DNA of 64,000 bases, from the NCBI GenBank assembly GCA_038002745.1, contig JBBODD010000001.1, forward strand, positions 3,410,001-3,474,000, given 5' to 3'. The first letter of the stretch is position 1. Each line of letters begins with the position of its first letter. Of this stretch, positions 15,768 through 25,729 are shown piece after piece. The position numbers were made by a program, and so were the translations under genes. The DNA is from Bacillus sp. FSL H8-0547 (GTDB taxonomy: Bacteria > Bacillota > Bacilli > Bacillales > Bacillaceae). The notes under the pieces were generated by a model that was not told the DNA's origin, did no database searches, and worked only from the letters and a program-made list of their open reading frames with translations.

Positions 15768-15837
15768 ACTGAAAATACATTGTCACACTTTCCAAAAAGC
15801 GATATAATAGGACAAAACTTCGCGGAGGGAGCAGACA

Positions 15838-16650
15838 ATGCGCACCGACTATCACAATCATCTCGAAAGAGGCACTCTGACGCTTGATTATTTAAAGGAA
15901 TTTACAGATGAAGCTGCCGCTAAAGGCATACAGCATTTCGGCATTTCCGAACATGCCTATCATTTTTATCAGACAAAAAACATTTTGAGCAACCCATGGG
16001 TAGACGAGAGGCGCTACTATGATATGAAGGACTACGTGTCTCTTTTTCACGAAGCATGGAATCAGGGAATTGATGTGAAAATGTCAATTGAAATGGACTA
16101 TACACCAGGCAGGCATGCTGAAATGAAATCGTTTATTGATACATATGATTTTGATTATGTGATCGGTTCCATCCACTGGGTGGATGACTTTGGAATTGAC
16201 CTGAAGGAATATTTGCATGAATGGGACAAGCGTGATGTAAAAGAAGTGTATGAGCACTATTTCAATCAGGTCGTAACCCTTGCCCAGTCGAATCTGTTTG
16301 ATATCGTCGGCCACCTGGACCTTGTCAAAATTTTTAAATATGTCCCAGATGACGAAGAGTTTCTAATGAAGCAGTATGACCGGGCGACAGATGCTCTTGC
16401 CCAGTCCAAGACATGCGTTGAGATCAGCACTGCAGGGCTCAGAAAGCCTGTCGGCGAACTGTATCCTGATGAAAGGCTGTTAAAGCTATGCCATCAAAAG
16501 CAAATTCCAATCGTCCTGTCTTCGGATGCACATGTCCCGGGTGATGTCGGTGCCGATTATGACCAGGCTGTGGCTCTTGCAAAGAGAGTTGGATACACAT
16601 CGCTGATGACATTTTCAAAAGGCGAGCGCAAAGAAGTTACATTAGATTGA
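15838..16650 (+). CDS. PHP-domain histidinol-phosphatase-like phosphoesterase
   Basis: 270-residue PHP-domain metal-dependent phosphoesterase of the HisK/HisJ type. Metal-binding motifs are visible: DYHNHLE (4-10), SEHAY (about 37-41), IEMDY (about 83-87), GSIHWV, VGHLDLVK and the closing SSDAHVP. The start follows GGAGGGA. It is distant from any his gene here, so a histidinol-phosphatase role is possible but not shown by context; other PHP enzymes act on diverse phosphate esters. Confidence 0.82.
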   Translation: MRTDYHNHLERGTLTLDYLKEFTDEAAAKGIQHFGISEHAYHFYQTKNILSNPWVDERRYYDMKDYVSLFHEAWNQGIDVKMSIEMDYTPGRHAEMKSFIDTYDFDYVIGSIHWVDDFGIDLKEYLHEWDKRDVKEVYEHYFNQVVTLAQSNLFDIVGHLDLVKIFKYVPDDEEFLMKQYDRATDALAQSKTCVEISTAGLRKPVGELYPDERLLKLCHQKQIPIVLSSDAHVPGDVGADYDQAVALAKRVGYTSLMTFSKGERKEVTLD

Positions 16651-16656
16651 AGAAGG

Positions 16657-16687
16657 AGACTGCAGGCTGATGCCCGCGGTCTTTTTT
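16657..16687 (+). terminator. Terminator after the PHP gene
   Basis: GACTGCAGGC (16658-16667) pairs with GCCCGCGGTC (16672-16681), one mismatch and one G-U, then six T. Confidence 0.65.
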
Positions 16688-16792
16688 ACTTGAAAAAACA
16701 TGTCTGATTTAAAAATTTCAGCCGATGCCTATCCCTTTTCCCGGATTTAGTAGTAAAATGGAAGTCTACATCTTAATTTTCGGGAGACATAC

Positions 16793-18046
16793 ATGTCAAA
16801 AATGAAAAAGGTTTTATATTTCTATGTTTTACTAAGCGTCGTGTGGGTATTTGGCACAGACCACTTGATTGCACTGCTTGATTATGACATATACACGTTT
16901 ATTGTGATTTCAAAAATAAAAGCTGTTTTTTTTATTGCAGCCACTTTTATCTTCATAAAATACCTGATCAGCAAGAATGAACAGTTTCAAGAGCTTGAGC
17001 GGGAAAAAGAAAAGCTACTGTCGCTTATTAATTCAATGGTGGACTTTGTAAACTTTAAAGACGGAGAAGGCCGCTGGATTGAGGTAAATACGTTCGGGCT
17101 GAATCTGTTTGACCTGCAGGGAGTGGACTACAAGGGAAAGCGGGACAGGGATCTTGCTGAATACACGGAATTCTACAGAGACGCGCTGCTTTATTGCGAG
17201 GAATCGGACGAGCAGACCTGGATGAGCGGATCGGTCAGCAGAAGTGAAGAACAGATTCCGCAGCCGGACGGAAGCTTTAAAACCTTCGATACGATTAAGG
17301 TTCCGCTGTTCAATGATGACGGTTCGAGAAAGGCCCTTGTCGTCATCGGACGGGACATCACCCAGATGAAAGAAGCGGAGAACCGCCTTCAAAAAGCAGA
17401 AAAGCTGAGTGTCGTCGGTGGCCTCGCCGCAAGCGTTGCACACGAGATAAGAAATCCGCTCACCTCTTTAAAAGGATTTGTTCAGCTGATGAACAAAAAC
17501 GACAGTGTGAATAAACTGTACTATGAGATTATGGAAAATGAGCTAGACCGAATCAATGAGATTGTCGGAGAGCTCCTTGTTCTCGCAAAGCCTCAAAACA
17601 TCCGCTTTACGAAAACAAATGTAGGCAAGCTGATGTGCAGTGTCATTTCTCTGCTTGAATCACAGGCGAATATGTACGGGGTGAATATTGTGTTTCAGTC
17701 AGACGCCGGGATGAAGGAAATTGACTGCGAACCGAATCAGCTGAAGCAGGTTTTTATCAATATTATAAAAAACTCTATTGAAGCAGGATCAAAAACGATT
17801 TCCATCTCTCTTTTTGAAGAAGGCGGATCAGCGCGCATCATGATTGAAGATGACGGGGAAGGCATGGAAGAGGAGAGGCTGAAACGCCTTGGAGAGCCGT
17901 TTTATTCCGTTAAAGAAAAAGGAACAGGGCTCGGCCTTACGGTCAGCTACAGAATCATCCAGTCGCATGGCGGCACCATCACGTATTCAAGCAAGGTGGG
18001 AGAGGGCACTAAAGTTGTCATTGACCTGCCTGTAAAAAGAACGTAA
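16793..18046 (+). CDS. Orphan PAS-domain sensor histidine kinase (sporulation-kinase type)
   Basis: 417-residue membrane kinase. Two N-terminal transmembrane segments (about 5-25 and 40-62) leave almost no outer loop. A PAS domain (about 80-205, starting INSMVDFVNFKDGEGRW) is followed by HisKA with His near 216 in VAHEIRNPLTSLKGF and HATPase_c with NIIKNSIEA, DDGEGM and GTGLGLTVSYRI. No response regulator is adjacent. The architecture matches Bacillus KinA-E-type phosphorelay kinases that feed Spo0F; the assignment to sporulation is inferred. Confidence 0.85.
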   Translation: MSKMKKVLYFYVLLSVVWVFGTDHLIALLDYDIYTFIVISKIKAVFFIAATFIFIKYLISKNEQFQELEREKEKLLSLINSMVDFVNFKDGEGRWIEVNTFGLNLFDLQGVDYKGKRDRDLAEYTEFYRDALLYCEESDEQTWMSGSVSRSEEQIPQPDGSFKTFDTIKVPLFNDDGSRKALVVIGRDITQMKEAENRLQKAEKLSVVGGLAASVAHEIRNPLTSLKGFVQLMNKNDSVNKLYYEIMENELDRINEIVGELLVLAKPQNIRFTKTNVGKLMCSVISLLESQANMYGVNIVFQSDAGMKEIDCEPNQLKQVFINIIKNSIEAGSKTISISLFEEGGSARIMIEDDGEGMEEERLKRLGEPFYSVKEKGTGLGLTVSYRIIQSHGGTITYSSKVGEGTKVVIDLPVKRT

Positions 18047-18081
18047 AACGAGCAAGCAGATGATCTGCTTGCTCGTTTTTT
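18045..18081. terminator. Bidirectional terminator between kinase and serA
   Basis: AAAACGAGCAAGCAGA (18045-18060) and TCTGCTTGCTCGTTTT (18064-18079) form a 16-bp perfect stem with a 3-nt loop, A-rich on one side and T-rich on the other, between convergent genes. Confidence 0.9.
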
Positions 18082-18088
18082 CTTAATC

Positions 18089-19663
18089 CTACAGTTCAAT
18101 AGGTTTTATGGATACAATGTCGTCGATGTCAGAAAGGGTTTTAATAAGGGAATCATCAAGCTTGCGGTCGAACGACAGCATCATGATGGCTTCTCCGCCT
18201 GCATTTTTCCTGCCCACCTGCATCGTTGCGATGTTGACTTCGTGATCTCCTAGAATTCTTCCGACCCGTCCGATGACTCCGGGCTTATCTGTATGCTGAA
18301 TATAAATAAGATGACCTGCCGGATAGAAATCAATGTTAAAGGAATTGATGCCGACAATCCGTTCGCCGTAATGCGGAATATGTGTTCCTTTTATTTCAAA
18401 CGTAGTCTGGTCCCCGTGAATGGATACCGTAATACAGTTTTCGTATCCTGACTGATTCGAAGTGATTTTTTCGCTGAAGCTGATGCCGCGCTCTTTGGCG
18501 ATTATGCCTGCGTTTACTGCGTTTACATTTGATGCAACGCGCGGAGTCAGGAATCCTGCAATCAGGCTTTTTGTCACAAACGACGTTTCAAGCTCTGCAA
18601 CAGACCCTTCGTATTTAATGGAAATATCATGAACAGGCTCTTTCATGCACTGGGAAACGATATTGCCCATATTCTTGGCGAGCCTGTAAAATGGCTGGAT
18701 TTTTTCGAATACTTCCTTAGTCAGAGCCGGAAGGTTTACTGATGTTGTAACGATTTTTCCATCAAGGAAATGGAGCACATCCTGTGCAACCTGAGCGGCT
18801 ACATTCAGCTGCGCTTCTTTTGTTGAGGCTCCCAGATGAGGTGTGGCAATGACATTGTCAAATTTCAAAAGCGGATGGTTTTCCGGAGGCTCTGTTTCAA
18901 ATACATCCAGGGCAACACCGGCAATATGGCCGTTTTCAAGATAAGGGATGATTGCTTTCTCGTCTATAATTCCGCCACGTGCACAATTGAGCAAATAAAC
19001 GCCTTTTTTTGTTTTCGGCAGAGATTCAGCACCAATCAGGCCTCTTGTCTCTTTAGTAAGCGGTGTATGTACGGTGATAATGTCCGCCTGTGTCAGAACT
19101 TCATCCAATGTGGCGCTTTTAACAGATATTTTGGCTGCGCGGTCGCGGGTTAAAAACGGATCAAATACAATCACATTTACCCCGAAGGCCTGTGCACGCT
19201 TGGCAATTTCAGTTCCGATTCTGCCAAGTCCCACGATCCCGAGCGTTTTTCCGAAAAGCTCCGTGCCGACAAATGCATTCCGGTTCCATTCATTGGATTT
19301 AACAGATACAGTTGCCTGAGGAATATGACGAAGGAGAGATGTCATCATGGCAAATGTATGTTCAGCTGTCGAGATGGTATTTCCGTCCGGTGCATTAATG
19401 ACGACAACACCGTGCTTTGTAGCAGCATCAAGATCTATGTTATCGATTCCAACACCGGCCCTGGCAATAATTTTAAGAGAGGTCATTTTTCCAATTAGTT
19501 CGTCTGTGACTTTTGTGGCACTGCGCACCAGTAAAGCATGAAATGTATGAAGCTCATCTTCTGCTTCGGCAGCTTTTTTCTGGACAACTTCGACGTGTTC
19601 TGCTTCGAGTAAAGGCTGCAGACCGTCTGCACTCATTGAATCTGAAACAAGAATTCGGTACAT
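18089..19663 (-). CDS. serA: D-3-phosphoglycerate dehydrogenase SerA
   Basis: 524-residue first enzyme of serine biosynthesis, oxidising 3-phosphoglycerate to 3-phosphohydroxypyruvate with NAD. The Rossmann motif is TLGIVGLGRIGTEIAKRA (about 145-162). The catalytic Arg is in NCARGGIID, with the Glu/His pair further on in FETEPPENHPLL and TPHLGAST. The long form continues into an intervening domain and a C-terminal ACT domain (IYIQHTDKPGVIGRVG), the usual site of serine feedback. The ribosome site TAGGGGGA precedes it on the minus strand. Confidence 0.96.
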   Translation of the reverse strand: MYRILVSDSMSADGLQPLLEAEHVEVVQKKAAEAEDELHTFHALLVRSATKVTDELIGKMTSLKIIARAGVGIDNIDLDAATKHGVVVINAPDGNTISTAEHTFAMMTSLLRHIPQATVSVKSNEWNRNAFVGTELFGKTLGIVGLGRIGTEIAKRAQAFGVNVIVFDPFLTRDRAAKISVKSATLDEVLTQADIITVHTPLTKETRGLIGAESLPKTKKGVYLLNCARGGIIDEKAIIPYLENGHIAGVALDVFETEPPENHPLLKFDNVIATPHLGASTKEAQLNVAAQVAQDVLHFLDGKIVTTSVNLPALTKEVFEKIQPFYRLAKNMGNIVSQCMKEPVHDISIKYEGSVAELETSFVTKSLIAGFLTPRVASNVNAVNAGIIAKERGISFSEKITSNQSGYENCITVSIHGDQTTFEIKGTHIPHYGERIVGINSFNIDFYPAGHLIYIQHTDKPGVIGRVGRILGDHEVNIATMQVGRKNAGGEAIMMLSFDRKLDDSLIKTLSDIDDIVSIKPIEL

Positions 19664-19789
19664 GTTTATCCCCCTAAGTACATCTAGTAAATATCAGATA
19701 ATTTATCATATTACGATTATTGTGTCAATAACATTAACGCGGTACAACGATAAAGACATTTGCTGGAAGATGTTTCGTAAGCAAATGTA

Positions 19790-19818
19790 TTCACAAATTG
19801 AAACAGATGCAGTATACT
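19790..19818 (+). promoter_or_regulatory. Sigma-A promoter of ribU
   Basis: TTCACA (19790-19795), 17 bp, TATACT (19813-19818), 30 bp upstream of the FMN aptamer. Confidence 0.6.
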
Positions 19819-19845
19819 TATCTCGAAAACAAAATAATATGATCT

Positions 19846-19984
19846 ATCTTCGGGGCAGGGTGAAATTCCCGACCGGCGGTAAGGAAAGAGTTAGTTTCCA
19901 AAGCCCGCGAGCCGTCCTTGTGATGGCAGGATCTGGTGAGATTCCAGAGCCGACAGTAAAGTCTGGATGGGAGAAGATGGAGGT
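19846..19984 (+). promoter_or_regulatory. FMN riboswitch (RFN element)
   Basis: Conserved blocks are all present in order: CGGGGCAGGGTGAAATTCCC, GACCGGCGGTA, GCCCGCGAGCC, GATCTGGTGAGATTCCAGA-like block near 19930, GCCGACAGTAAAGTCTGGATG and GGGAGAAGATGG. Binding of FMN should favour the downstream terminator at 20038 and shut off riboflavin uptake. Confidence 0.97.
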
Positions 19985-20037
19985 TCTGGCGTTTAAAATG
20001 AAGATTTTAACCGTTTATTTGACCTTGATTAAATTCT

Positions 20038-20067
20038 CCCCATAGTGAATCGTCACTTGGGGTTTTC
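20038..20067 (+). terminator. Terminator of the FMN riboswitch
   Basis: CCCCATAGTGA (20038-20048) pairs with TCACTTGGGG (20053-20062) with a one-base bulge, followed by four T. It lies between the aptamer and the ribU start, as expected for a termination-type switch. Confidence 0.8.
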
Positions 20068-20134
20068 TATTAGTCAGGGAAAAACAGGACGTATCCTTTC
20101 TTTCCGGATGGATCGAAAAAGGAGAGAAGCAGAA

Positions 20135-20716
20135 ATGCAGCAAAGTAAAGTCAAAAAGCAGGTATCGATTGCGATGCTTGCCAGTGTAGGGTTTGTGTTA
20201 ATGATTTTTAATTTCCCGATTGGTTTTTCAAGCTTTCTGGAGCTTGATTTTGGGGACGTGCCGGCCATTATTGCAGCCATTCTTTACGGACCTGGCGCAG
20301 GGATTATGGTCGAGGCGCTGAAGAACGTTCTTCACTATATTATTATGGGAAATGCAGCTGGAGTGCCTGTCGGGCAGCTGGCTAACTTCACCGCCGGTGT
20401 TCTTTATATTCTGCCGGCATCCTATCTGTACAGAAGAATGAACAGCATGAAAGGTCTTGCAATCGGTCTTTCAGCAGGAACTGTCCTCATGGCAGGTGCT
20501 ATGAGCGTCCTGAACTATTACTTGTTTATTCCTGCCTACACGTGGTTCCTGAATGCACCGGCTATGGCAGCGCCTGAGCTTAAAGCGCTGATTGTAAGTG
20601 GTATTCTGCCGTTTAACTTAATTAAAGGAATTGTGATGGGCTTTGTGTTTATGGCGATATTCGCCAAGCTGAAAACATGGGTTCATGCTCAAAATGACTA
20701 TAAACGGGCTGCTTAA
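20135..20716 (+). CDS. ribU: RibU, riboflavin ECF transporter S component
   Basis: 193-residue integral membrane protein with about six helices. Features of RibU: MLASVGFVLMIFNFPIG at the N-terminus, FLELDFGDVPAIIAAILYGP and EALKNVLHYIIMG. It works with the shared EcfA/A'/T energising module, which is not in the window. The start at 20135 follows AAGGAGAGAAGC; an upstream in-frame opening at 20045 lies in the riboswitch terminator and is not used. Regulation is by the FMN riboswitch. Confidence 0.95.
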   Translation: MQQSKVKKQVSIAMLASVGFVLMIFNFPIGFSSFLELDFGDVPAIIAAILYGPGAGIMVEALKNVLHYIIMGNAAGVPVGQLANFTAGVLYILPASYLYRRMNSMKGLAIGLSAGTVLMAGAMSVLNYYLFIPAYTWFLNAPAMAAPELKALIVSGILPFNLIKGIVMGFVFMAIFAKLKTWVHAQNDYKRAA

Positions 20717-20725
20717 GCCCATTAA

Positions 20726-20753
20726 AAAACCCTCCGCATTTGCGGAGGGTTTT
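20726..20753. terminator. Bidirectional terminator between ribU and fer
   Basis: AAAACCCTCCGCA (20726-20738) and TGCGGAGGGTTTT (20741-20753) form a 13-bp perfect stem between convergent genes. Confidence 0.9.
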
Positions 20754-20759
20754 CGTATG

Positions 20760-21038
<279 letters not shown>

Positions 21039-21295
21039 CTATGATATGGTACTGTCATTCATTTGTCAGTGCATAAGAAATGAAAGTCTGAACGAGTGCG
21101 TACCTCTTTATATTTATACATTGTAAATCTGTTTATAAAACTTTTCAATAGTAAAGTACATTGAGAATGCTTATCATATAAGGGTTTCTAGTATATAAGG
21201 TACCCTTTGAACGCAACTTTAAACGCCTTTTTTTATACAGAATCTGTTACAATGAACATATATCGAATCGTGTCAAAAAGTGCAGGGTGATGACC

Positions 21296-22345
21296 ATGAC
21301 AGATACTTATATGGAGTGTATTTACTTGGAATGTCTTGATGGGTTCAGAGGCGAACGGACTGCATCTGCGGTCTTTCATCTGCTGAAAGGGAAAAAATCT
21401 TCCCAGACCATTCAGGACAGCAAGCTTTTCGGTTTGTCCCGCCTCTTCGGAATGTTTCCCGATCTTTCAAGAAAAGAATTTGATGCAGCCATCGTGGGAC
21501 TAGTAAAGAAAGGGTGGCTGCTTCCCGGTGAAGGCGATGTCTGCCGGCCGAATCCTGATGCCGTCATTCATAAAGAAAATAGGTTAAAGGAAAAGCCGCT
21601 TCCTGAAGATTTGGACGGCACCCTCTATTCGCAGGCAGGTGTGCATTTTTGGAAGCGGACCGTCCTTCTTGCGCAGGTGCTTTCTCATGCAGCAGCCGGG
21701 AGCGCGCGCTATCTGCCTGTGATAAAAGACGAGAAAGTGCAGCGATGGGTGAAATCCTATCTTAAAGGGATGCCATTCTCAAAAGAAGAGCTTGCCTTCA
21801 GCATGTATCAGGAGATGCAGGCATTTCTGAAGCAGGCTGACAATACAGCGGCCGCTATGTGGGTGTATCAATTAAGTTCCAAAAGCAGAATCGGCTTCAC
21901 CTACCAGCAGCTTGCCGAGAAGTTTAATGACGATGAAGTTTACATCAGGCTCAAGTTCTGGGGGCTTGTTCACCGTTTTTTAAAGGAATCAACGAAAAAT
22001 GTTCACGCCTATCCGATACTGCATGCCGTTTCAAAAGATTTGACAAAAAGCGATTCTCTGACTGAATCTGCTTCCAAAACACTTCATTTGATCCGCTCAG
22101 GAAAGTCGGTTGAAACGATTTCTGACATCAGGCGTTTAAAAAGAAGCACGATAGAAGACCACATTGTCGAGATTTCATTAAATGACCCAGGTTTTGATAT
22201 CTCAATGTTTCTTGAAGAAGAGGGGCTTGCTCTGATTACACGCAAGATTCATGACCTGAATACCCATCAGCTGAGAATCGTAAAAGAGGCTTTAGATAAC
22301 CGGTTCAGCTATTTTCAGATCAGGCTTGCCTACACAAGGACCTAG
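21296..22345 (+). CDS. ypbB: YpbB-like protein, RQC/HTH-type accessory of RecQ
   Basis: About 349-residue cytoplasmic protein in the position and size of B. subtilis YpbB. The C-terminal 100 residues form a helix-rich HTH_40-like region (LTESASKTLHLIRSGKSVET, RRLKRSTIEDHIVEIS), often found next to or fused with RecQ helicases. The next gene is recQ, starting 9 bp after the stop, so a shared role in DNA repair is inferred. Start choice: the ATG at 21296 sits 8 bp from AGGG; GTG 21287 or ATG 21290 are alternatives. Confidence 0.85.
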   Translation: MTDTYMECIYLECLDGFRGERTASAVFHLLKGKKSSQTIQDSKLFGLSRLFGMFPDLSRKEFDAAIVGLVKKGWLLPGEGDVCRPNPDAVIHKENRLKEKPLPEDLDGTLYSQAGVHFWKRTVLLAQVLSHAAAGSARYLPVIKDEKVQRWVKSYLKGMPFSKEELAFSMYQEMQAFLKQADNTAAAMWVYQLSSKSRIGFTYQQLAEKFNDDEVYIRLKFWGLVHRFLKESTKNVHAYPILHAVSKDLTKSDSLTESASKTLHLIRSGKSVETISDIRRLKRSTIEDHIVEISLNDPGFDISMFLEEEGLALITRKIHDLNTHQLRIVKEALDNRFSYFQIRLAYTRT

Positions 22346-22354
22346 GAGGATGCT

Positions 22355-23833
22355 ATGAACGTTCAGCAGGCATTGTCCCGCTATTTTGGATATGATCACT
22401 TTCGGGAAGGGCAGGAAACGATCGTACGGGATGTGCTCTCACGCCGGGATGTCCTTGCCATGCTTCCGACCGGAGGGGGAAAGTCGCTGTGCTATCAGCT
22501 TCCAGGCTATCTTCTTGAGGGGACCGTTCTGATTATTTCCCCCTTGCTCTCGCTTATGGAAGACCAGGTGCAGCAAATCCGCCTGCGGGGTGAAAAAAGA
22601 GTGATTGGTCTAAATGGCTCTCTCCCATATCTTGAAAGGCAGAGGGCTCTTTCTCATTTAAATCAGTACAGGTTTATCTTTGCTTCACCGGAAATCCTTC
22701 AGTCTGAAGCGGTTCTTTCCGCACTAACTGAAGTCAAAATATCCTTATTTGCTGTCGATGAAGCACACTGCATCTCCCAGTGGGGCCATGATTTCAGGCC
22801 GGACTACTCGAAATTGGGCGAACTTAGAGAACGCCTCGGCAATCCCCCTTGTCTTGCCCTGACGGCGACGGCAACAAAAGAGGTTTTAGCAGACATTGAA
22901 CAATCATTGAACATGACAAAACCAATCAGGCACGTCTATTCAGTCAACAGAAGCAACATCAGCATCAAAATTGAGGAATACTCATCTCTGGAAGATAAAC
23001 TTCAGCGGGTTCTTGAGCTGGTGCGGACCCTTGAGGGACCCGGAATTATTTATTGTGCAAGCAGAAAGTGGACAGAAAGCATATCGCTGTTTTTACAGGC
23101 TGAAGGCATTAAAAACACAGCTTTCTATCACGGAGGCATGGACCCGGAACAGCGGACGCTGATTCAGCATCAGTTTTTATACGGACAGCTGGATGCTGTA
23201 TGCTGTACGAACGCATTCGGGATGGGAGTAAACAAAGCGGATGTGCGGTATGTGATTCATTTTCATTTTCCGGCTCAAATGGAATCCTATGTTCAGGAAA
23301 TCGGCAGGGCGGGAAGAGACGGACTGCCAAGTGCTGCCGTCGCACTGATTGGAAAAGGAGACCGCGATCTCCCTTTATCCATGATTGATTCTGAGTTTTG
23401 CACCTACAGCCAGCTCCATGAATGCATGTATGCCATGTCATCCGGAATGGCCCCCGAAGATGCGTTTAACAGGGCGGGGATCAATGAAATTCAGGGCAGG
23501 TTTATCCTGCATCATTTACCATCATTTGAAAATGGGATTCACGGTTCTGAACAGAAAGCTGTCGACTGGATTATTTCCCGCATTGAAAACCGGCGCCGAT
23601 TGAAACTGGAAAAGCTTGACGGCGTCTTGCACTGGCTGTCTTCACCGGAGTGCAGAAGAAAAGGGATATTGGCATACTTCGGGGAAGAAACGTTTCAAAA
23701 ACAGGAATTCTGCTGTGACAGATGCGGTGTGAGCCTGTCTTTTCTAAAACAGGAACAGTCAAAGAAAAGGACGGATGACCAGCTGCCTGACTGGGAAACA
23801 GAATTAAAGGCTGTATTTGGCCAGAACGAGTGA
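22355..23833 (+). CDS. recQ: RecQ-family ATP-dependent DNA helicase (RecS-like)
   Basis: 492-residue 3'-5' SF2 helicase. Motif I is [16 protein letters not shown] (about 38-53), motif [18 protein letters not shown] (about 134), motif [12 protein letters not shown] (about 310-319), and the zinc-binding Cys cluster is at the C-terminus (FCCDRCGVS). It lacks the HRDC domain of longer RecQ, as does the shorter Bacillus paralogue RecS. A perfect CTAGGAGGATG ribosome site precedes it; it is co-transcribed with ypbB. Confidence 0.93.
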   Translation: MNVQQALSRYFGYDHFREGQETIVRDVLSRRDVLAMLPTGGGKSLCYQLPGYLLEGTVLIISPLLSLMEDQVQQIRLRGEKRVIGLNGSLPYLERQRALSHLNQYRFIFASPEILQSEAVLSALTEVKISLFAVDEAHCISQWGHDFRPDYSKLGELRERLGNPPCLALTATATKEVLADIEQSLNMTKPIRHVYSVNRSNISIKIEEYSSLEDKLQRVLELVRTLEGPGIIYCASRKWTESISLFLQAEGIKNTAFYHGGMDPEQRTLIQHQFLYGQLDAVCCTNAFGMGVNKADVRYVIHFHFPAQMESYVQEIGRAGRDGLPSAAVALIGKGDRDLPLSMIDSEFCTYSQLHECMYAMSSGMAPEDAFNRAGINEIQGRFILHHLPSFENGIHGSEQKAVDWIISRIENRRRLKLEKLDGVLHWLSSPECRRKGILAYFGEETFQKQEFCCDRCGVSLSFLKQEQSKKRTDDQLPDWETELKAVFGQNE

Positions 23834-23837
23834 TAGC

Positions 23838-24422
23838 ATGGTAAAGCGTCAAAATGATCTTGTTAAAAGCATGAGTGACAGTCAGCTGCTTAAGCAGCTT
23901 TACTTTACTCAAATTTTACTACTTACAATTTCCGCTGTTTTGAGTATGATATTATTTAACGGCGTGTCAGATTTTGCGGGCTTGTGGAAGCCTGACACCG
24001 GCCAGATCCTCCTTATTGGGGGACTGACAGCAGGAGCTGTTCTTATATTTGACTGGATCATCATGAAGACGATGCCTGAAGATATGTATGATGACGGCGG
24101 AATCAATGAAAAAATGTTCAGGAACCGCTCTGTTCCCCACATCATTTTTCTGTGCCTGCTGATTTCTTTTACAGAAGAAGTGCTTTTCAGAGGAATTCTG
24201 CAGACACATTTCGGGTTTTGGGCAGCGAGCCTCATTTTTGCAGTTCTCCATTTCAGATACTTGTCAAAATGGCTGCTTTTTTGCATGGTGGTGCTGATCA
24301 GCCTGCTGCTCGGATACGTGTATGAGCAGACTGGGAACTTATTTGTAACGGTATTTGCCCATTTTTTAATAGATTTAGTGTTTGCCATTCAAATTCGCTT
24401 GAATCACATAAGACGGAGGTGA
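23838..24422 (+). CDS. ypbD: CPBP-family intramembrane metalloprotease YpbD
   Basis: 194-residue membrane protease of the CPBP (Rce1-like, CAAX) family. The signature EEVLFRG (Glu-Glu-x3-Arg) is near residue 113, followed by the His motif FAVLHFR and the final FAHFLIDL. About five transmembrane helices are visible. The ATG at 23838 lies 4 bp after the recQ stop; the extension back to 23817 uses a TTG inside recQ and is less likely. ypbE starts 4 bp after its stop, so the genes form one operon. Confidence 0.9.
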   Translation: MVKRQNDLVKSMSDSQLLKQLYFTQILLLTISAVLSMILFNGVSDFAGLWKPDTGQILLIGGLTAGAVLIFDWIIMKTMPEDMYDDGGINEKMFRNRSVPHIIFLCLLISFTEEVLFRGILQTHFGFWAASLIFAVLHFRYLSKWLLFCMVVLISLLLGYVYEQTGNLFVTVFAHFLIDLVFAIQIRLNHIRRR

Positions 24423-24426
24423 CAAG

Positions 24427-25092
24427 ATGAGCAGAATGGAAAGAGCGGCTTTAGCCAAAAAAGCAAAAATTGAAGACGTGAAATCCCGGACCGGGAGCTA
24501 CCCTTCACGAAGCGAGATTCACAAAAAGAAAGAGAAAAAAAAGTCACCCTATAAATATCCGGCAGTCAGTTTGCTTGCCATTTTCTTTTTTCTTCTTCCC
24601 ATCGGGTTTTACTACACCATTTCGTATTTTGATGAACGCAGCAAAACGGTTGATGGTGAAAATATTTCCGATTATGAAGACGTGCTGATAAAATACGGCG
24701 ATGATGAAGAGCAGGAAGCAGAGGACCAATCAAGCCTGGCCCCTGATGAAAGCGATTCTGCTGCCGGCTCAGAGGATCAAACCGAAAAAACAGATACAAT
24801 GACAGCCTCCGCAGATCTTTCTGCCGGCAAAGACCTTCAGGAGAAAGAGCCTGATAAAAAGCCGGAACCTCAGCCAAAAAAAGAGCCAAAGCCGGAGCCG
24901 GCAGCCGCATCTGAACCAAATGAGAACTACAGGATTGTTGAACATACCGTTGGACCTGAGGATAACCTGTACCGCATATCCGTTAAATACTACGGGGGAC
25001 GATCTGGAGAGGACCTGATCAAACAATGGAATCAATTAAGCGGAGACAGTGTGTACGAAGGACAAGTCCTGAAAATACCGCTTAAACAGTAA
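24427..25092 (+). CDS. ypbE: LysM-domain membrane protein YpbE
   Basis: 221-residue single-pass protein. It has a basic cytoplasmic N-terminus of about 40 residues, one transmembrane helix (YPAVSLLAIFFFLLPIGFYY), a long acidic then Pro/Lys/Glu-rich linker (about 75-165, including repeated KPEPQPKKEPKPEP), and a C-terminal LysM domain (EHTVGPEDNLYRISVKYYGG). It is probably anchored at the wall-membrane interface. It corresponds in order and layout to B. subtilis ypbE. Confidence 0.9.
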   Translation: MSRMERAALAKKAKIEDVKSRTGSYPSRSEIHKKKEKKKSPYKYPAVSLLAIFFFLLPIGFYYTISYFDERSKTVDGENISDYEDVLIKYGDDEEQEAEDQSSLAPDESDSAAGSEDQTEKTDTMTASADLSAGKDLQEKEPDKKPEPQPKKEPKPEPAAASEPNENYRIVEHTVGPEDNLYRISVKYYGGRSGEDLIKQWNQLSGDSVYEGQVLKIPLKQ

Positions 25093-25195
25093 AACGCATG
25101 CAAAAAAACGCATGTGTTTTTTTGTACATGCATTTCATAAGGAGGCGGACAACATCATATAGTTTAATAGACAATTTGTTCGATCGGGAGATGTG

Positions 25196-25660
25196 ATGCA
25201 TGTGGAAAAGCAAATACTGGAGCTTGGCGGGTCGACAGATCAGGCAACAAGGGAAATGCTGCAGAGCGTGCTGAATAAAAAAAGAAAGTACGACAGGTAT
25301 AAAAAGAACTGTTTTAAATGGCAGATGTTTACACTATTTGGCGGTTTAGTGTATTTCCTGTATTTTTATCAGTTTATTGTCGTTCCCAATGGAAGCAATA
25401 TCGGGTATATGCTTGGAGAGCTGGTCGGCAGTGTTCTGCATTTTTTCATCGTGCTGCTGCTTGGGTCAGGCTATGCAACAGCCCGTTATTATAAGAAAAA
25501 AGAAGAAAAATATGAAAAGGAATACCATGGCCTCCGCACAGAAATCATCCGCAAAAGTTCAGAGCTATGGCCGCAGCCGTATCATTGGAAAAAAAGAGGA
25601 GAGGTTTATGACATGATGAAGAAGCATTATGACATCAATCTTTATTTCGAAAGCAAATAA
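25196..25660 (+). CDS. ypbF: YpbF-like DUF2663 membrane protein
   Basis: 154-residue protein with two transmembrane segments (LFGGLVYFLYFYQFIVV and VLHFFIVLLLGSGYATARYY) and a basic C-terminal tail (QPYHWKKRGEVYDMMKKH). The function is unknown; the family is DUF2663, found after ypbE in Bacillus. The ATG at 25196 is 5 bp from CGGGAG. In B. subtilis ypbG follows, but here it is absent and replaced by the CBS/ACT and regulator genes. Confidence 0.85.
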   Translation: MHVEKQILELGGSTDQATREMLQSVLNKKRKYDRYKKNCFKWQMFTLFGGLVYFLYFYQFIVVPNGSNIGYMLGELVGSVLHFFIVLLLGSGYATARYYKKKEEKYEKEYHGLRTEIIRKSSELWPQPYHWKKRGEVYDMMKKHYDINLYFESK

Positions 25661-25729
25661 TTGCATGAATCATAAAGGAATTTGACAGATAAAAGCGAAT
25701 GTATGCTAAAACGTTAATGGGGTGATGCG

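Noticed and set aside
19664-19789. T-box or serine-responsive leader of serA
   Set aside because: No T-box sequence or specifier stem seen on the minus strand upstream of serA.
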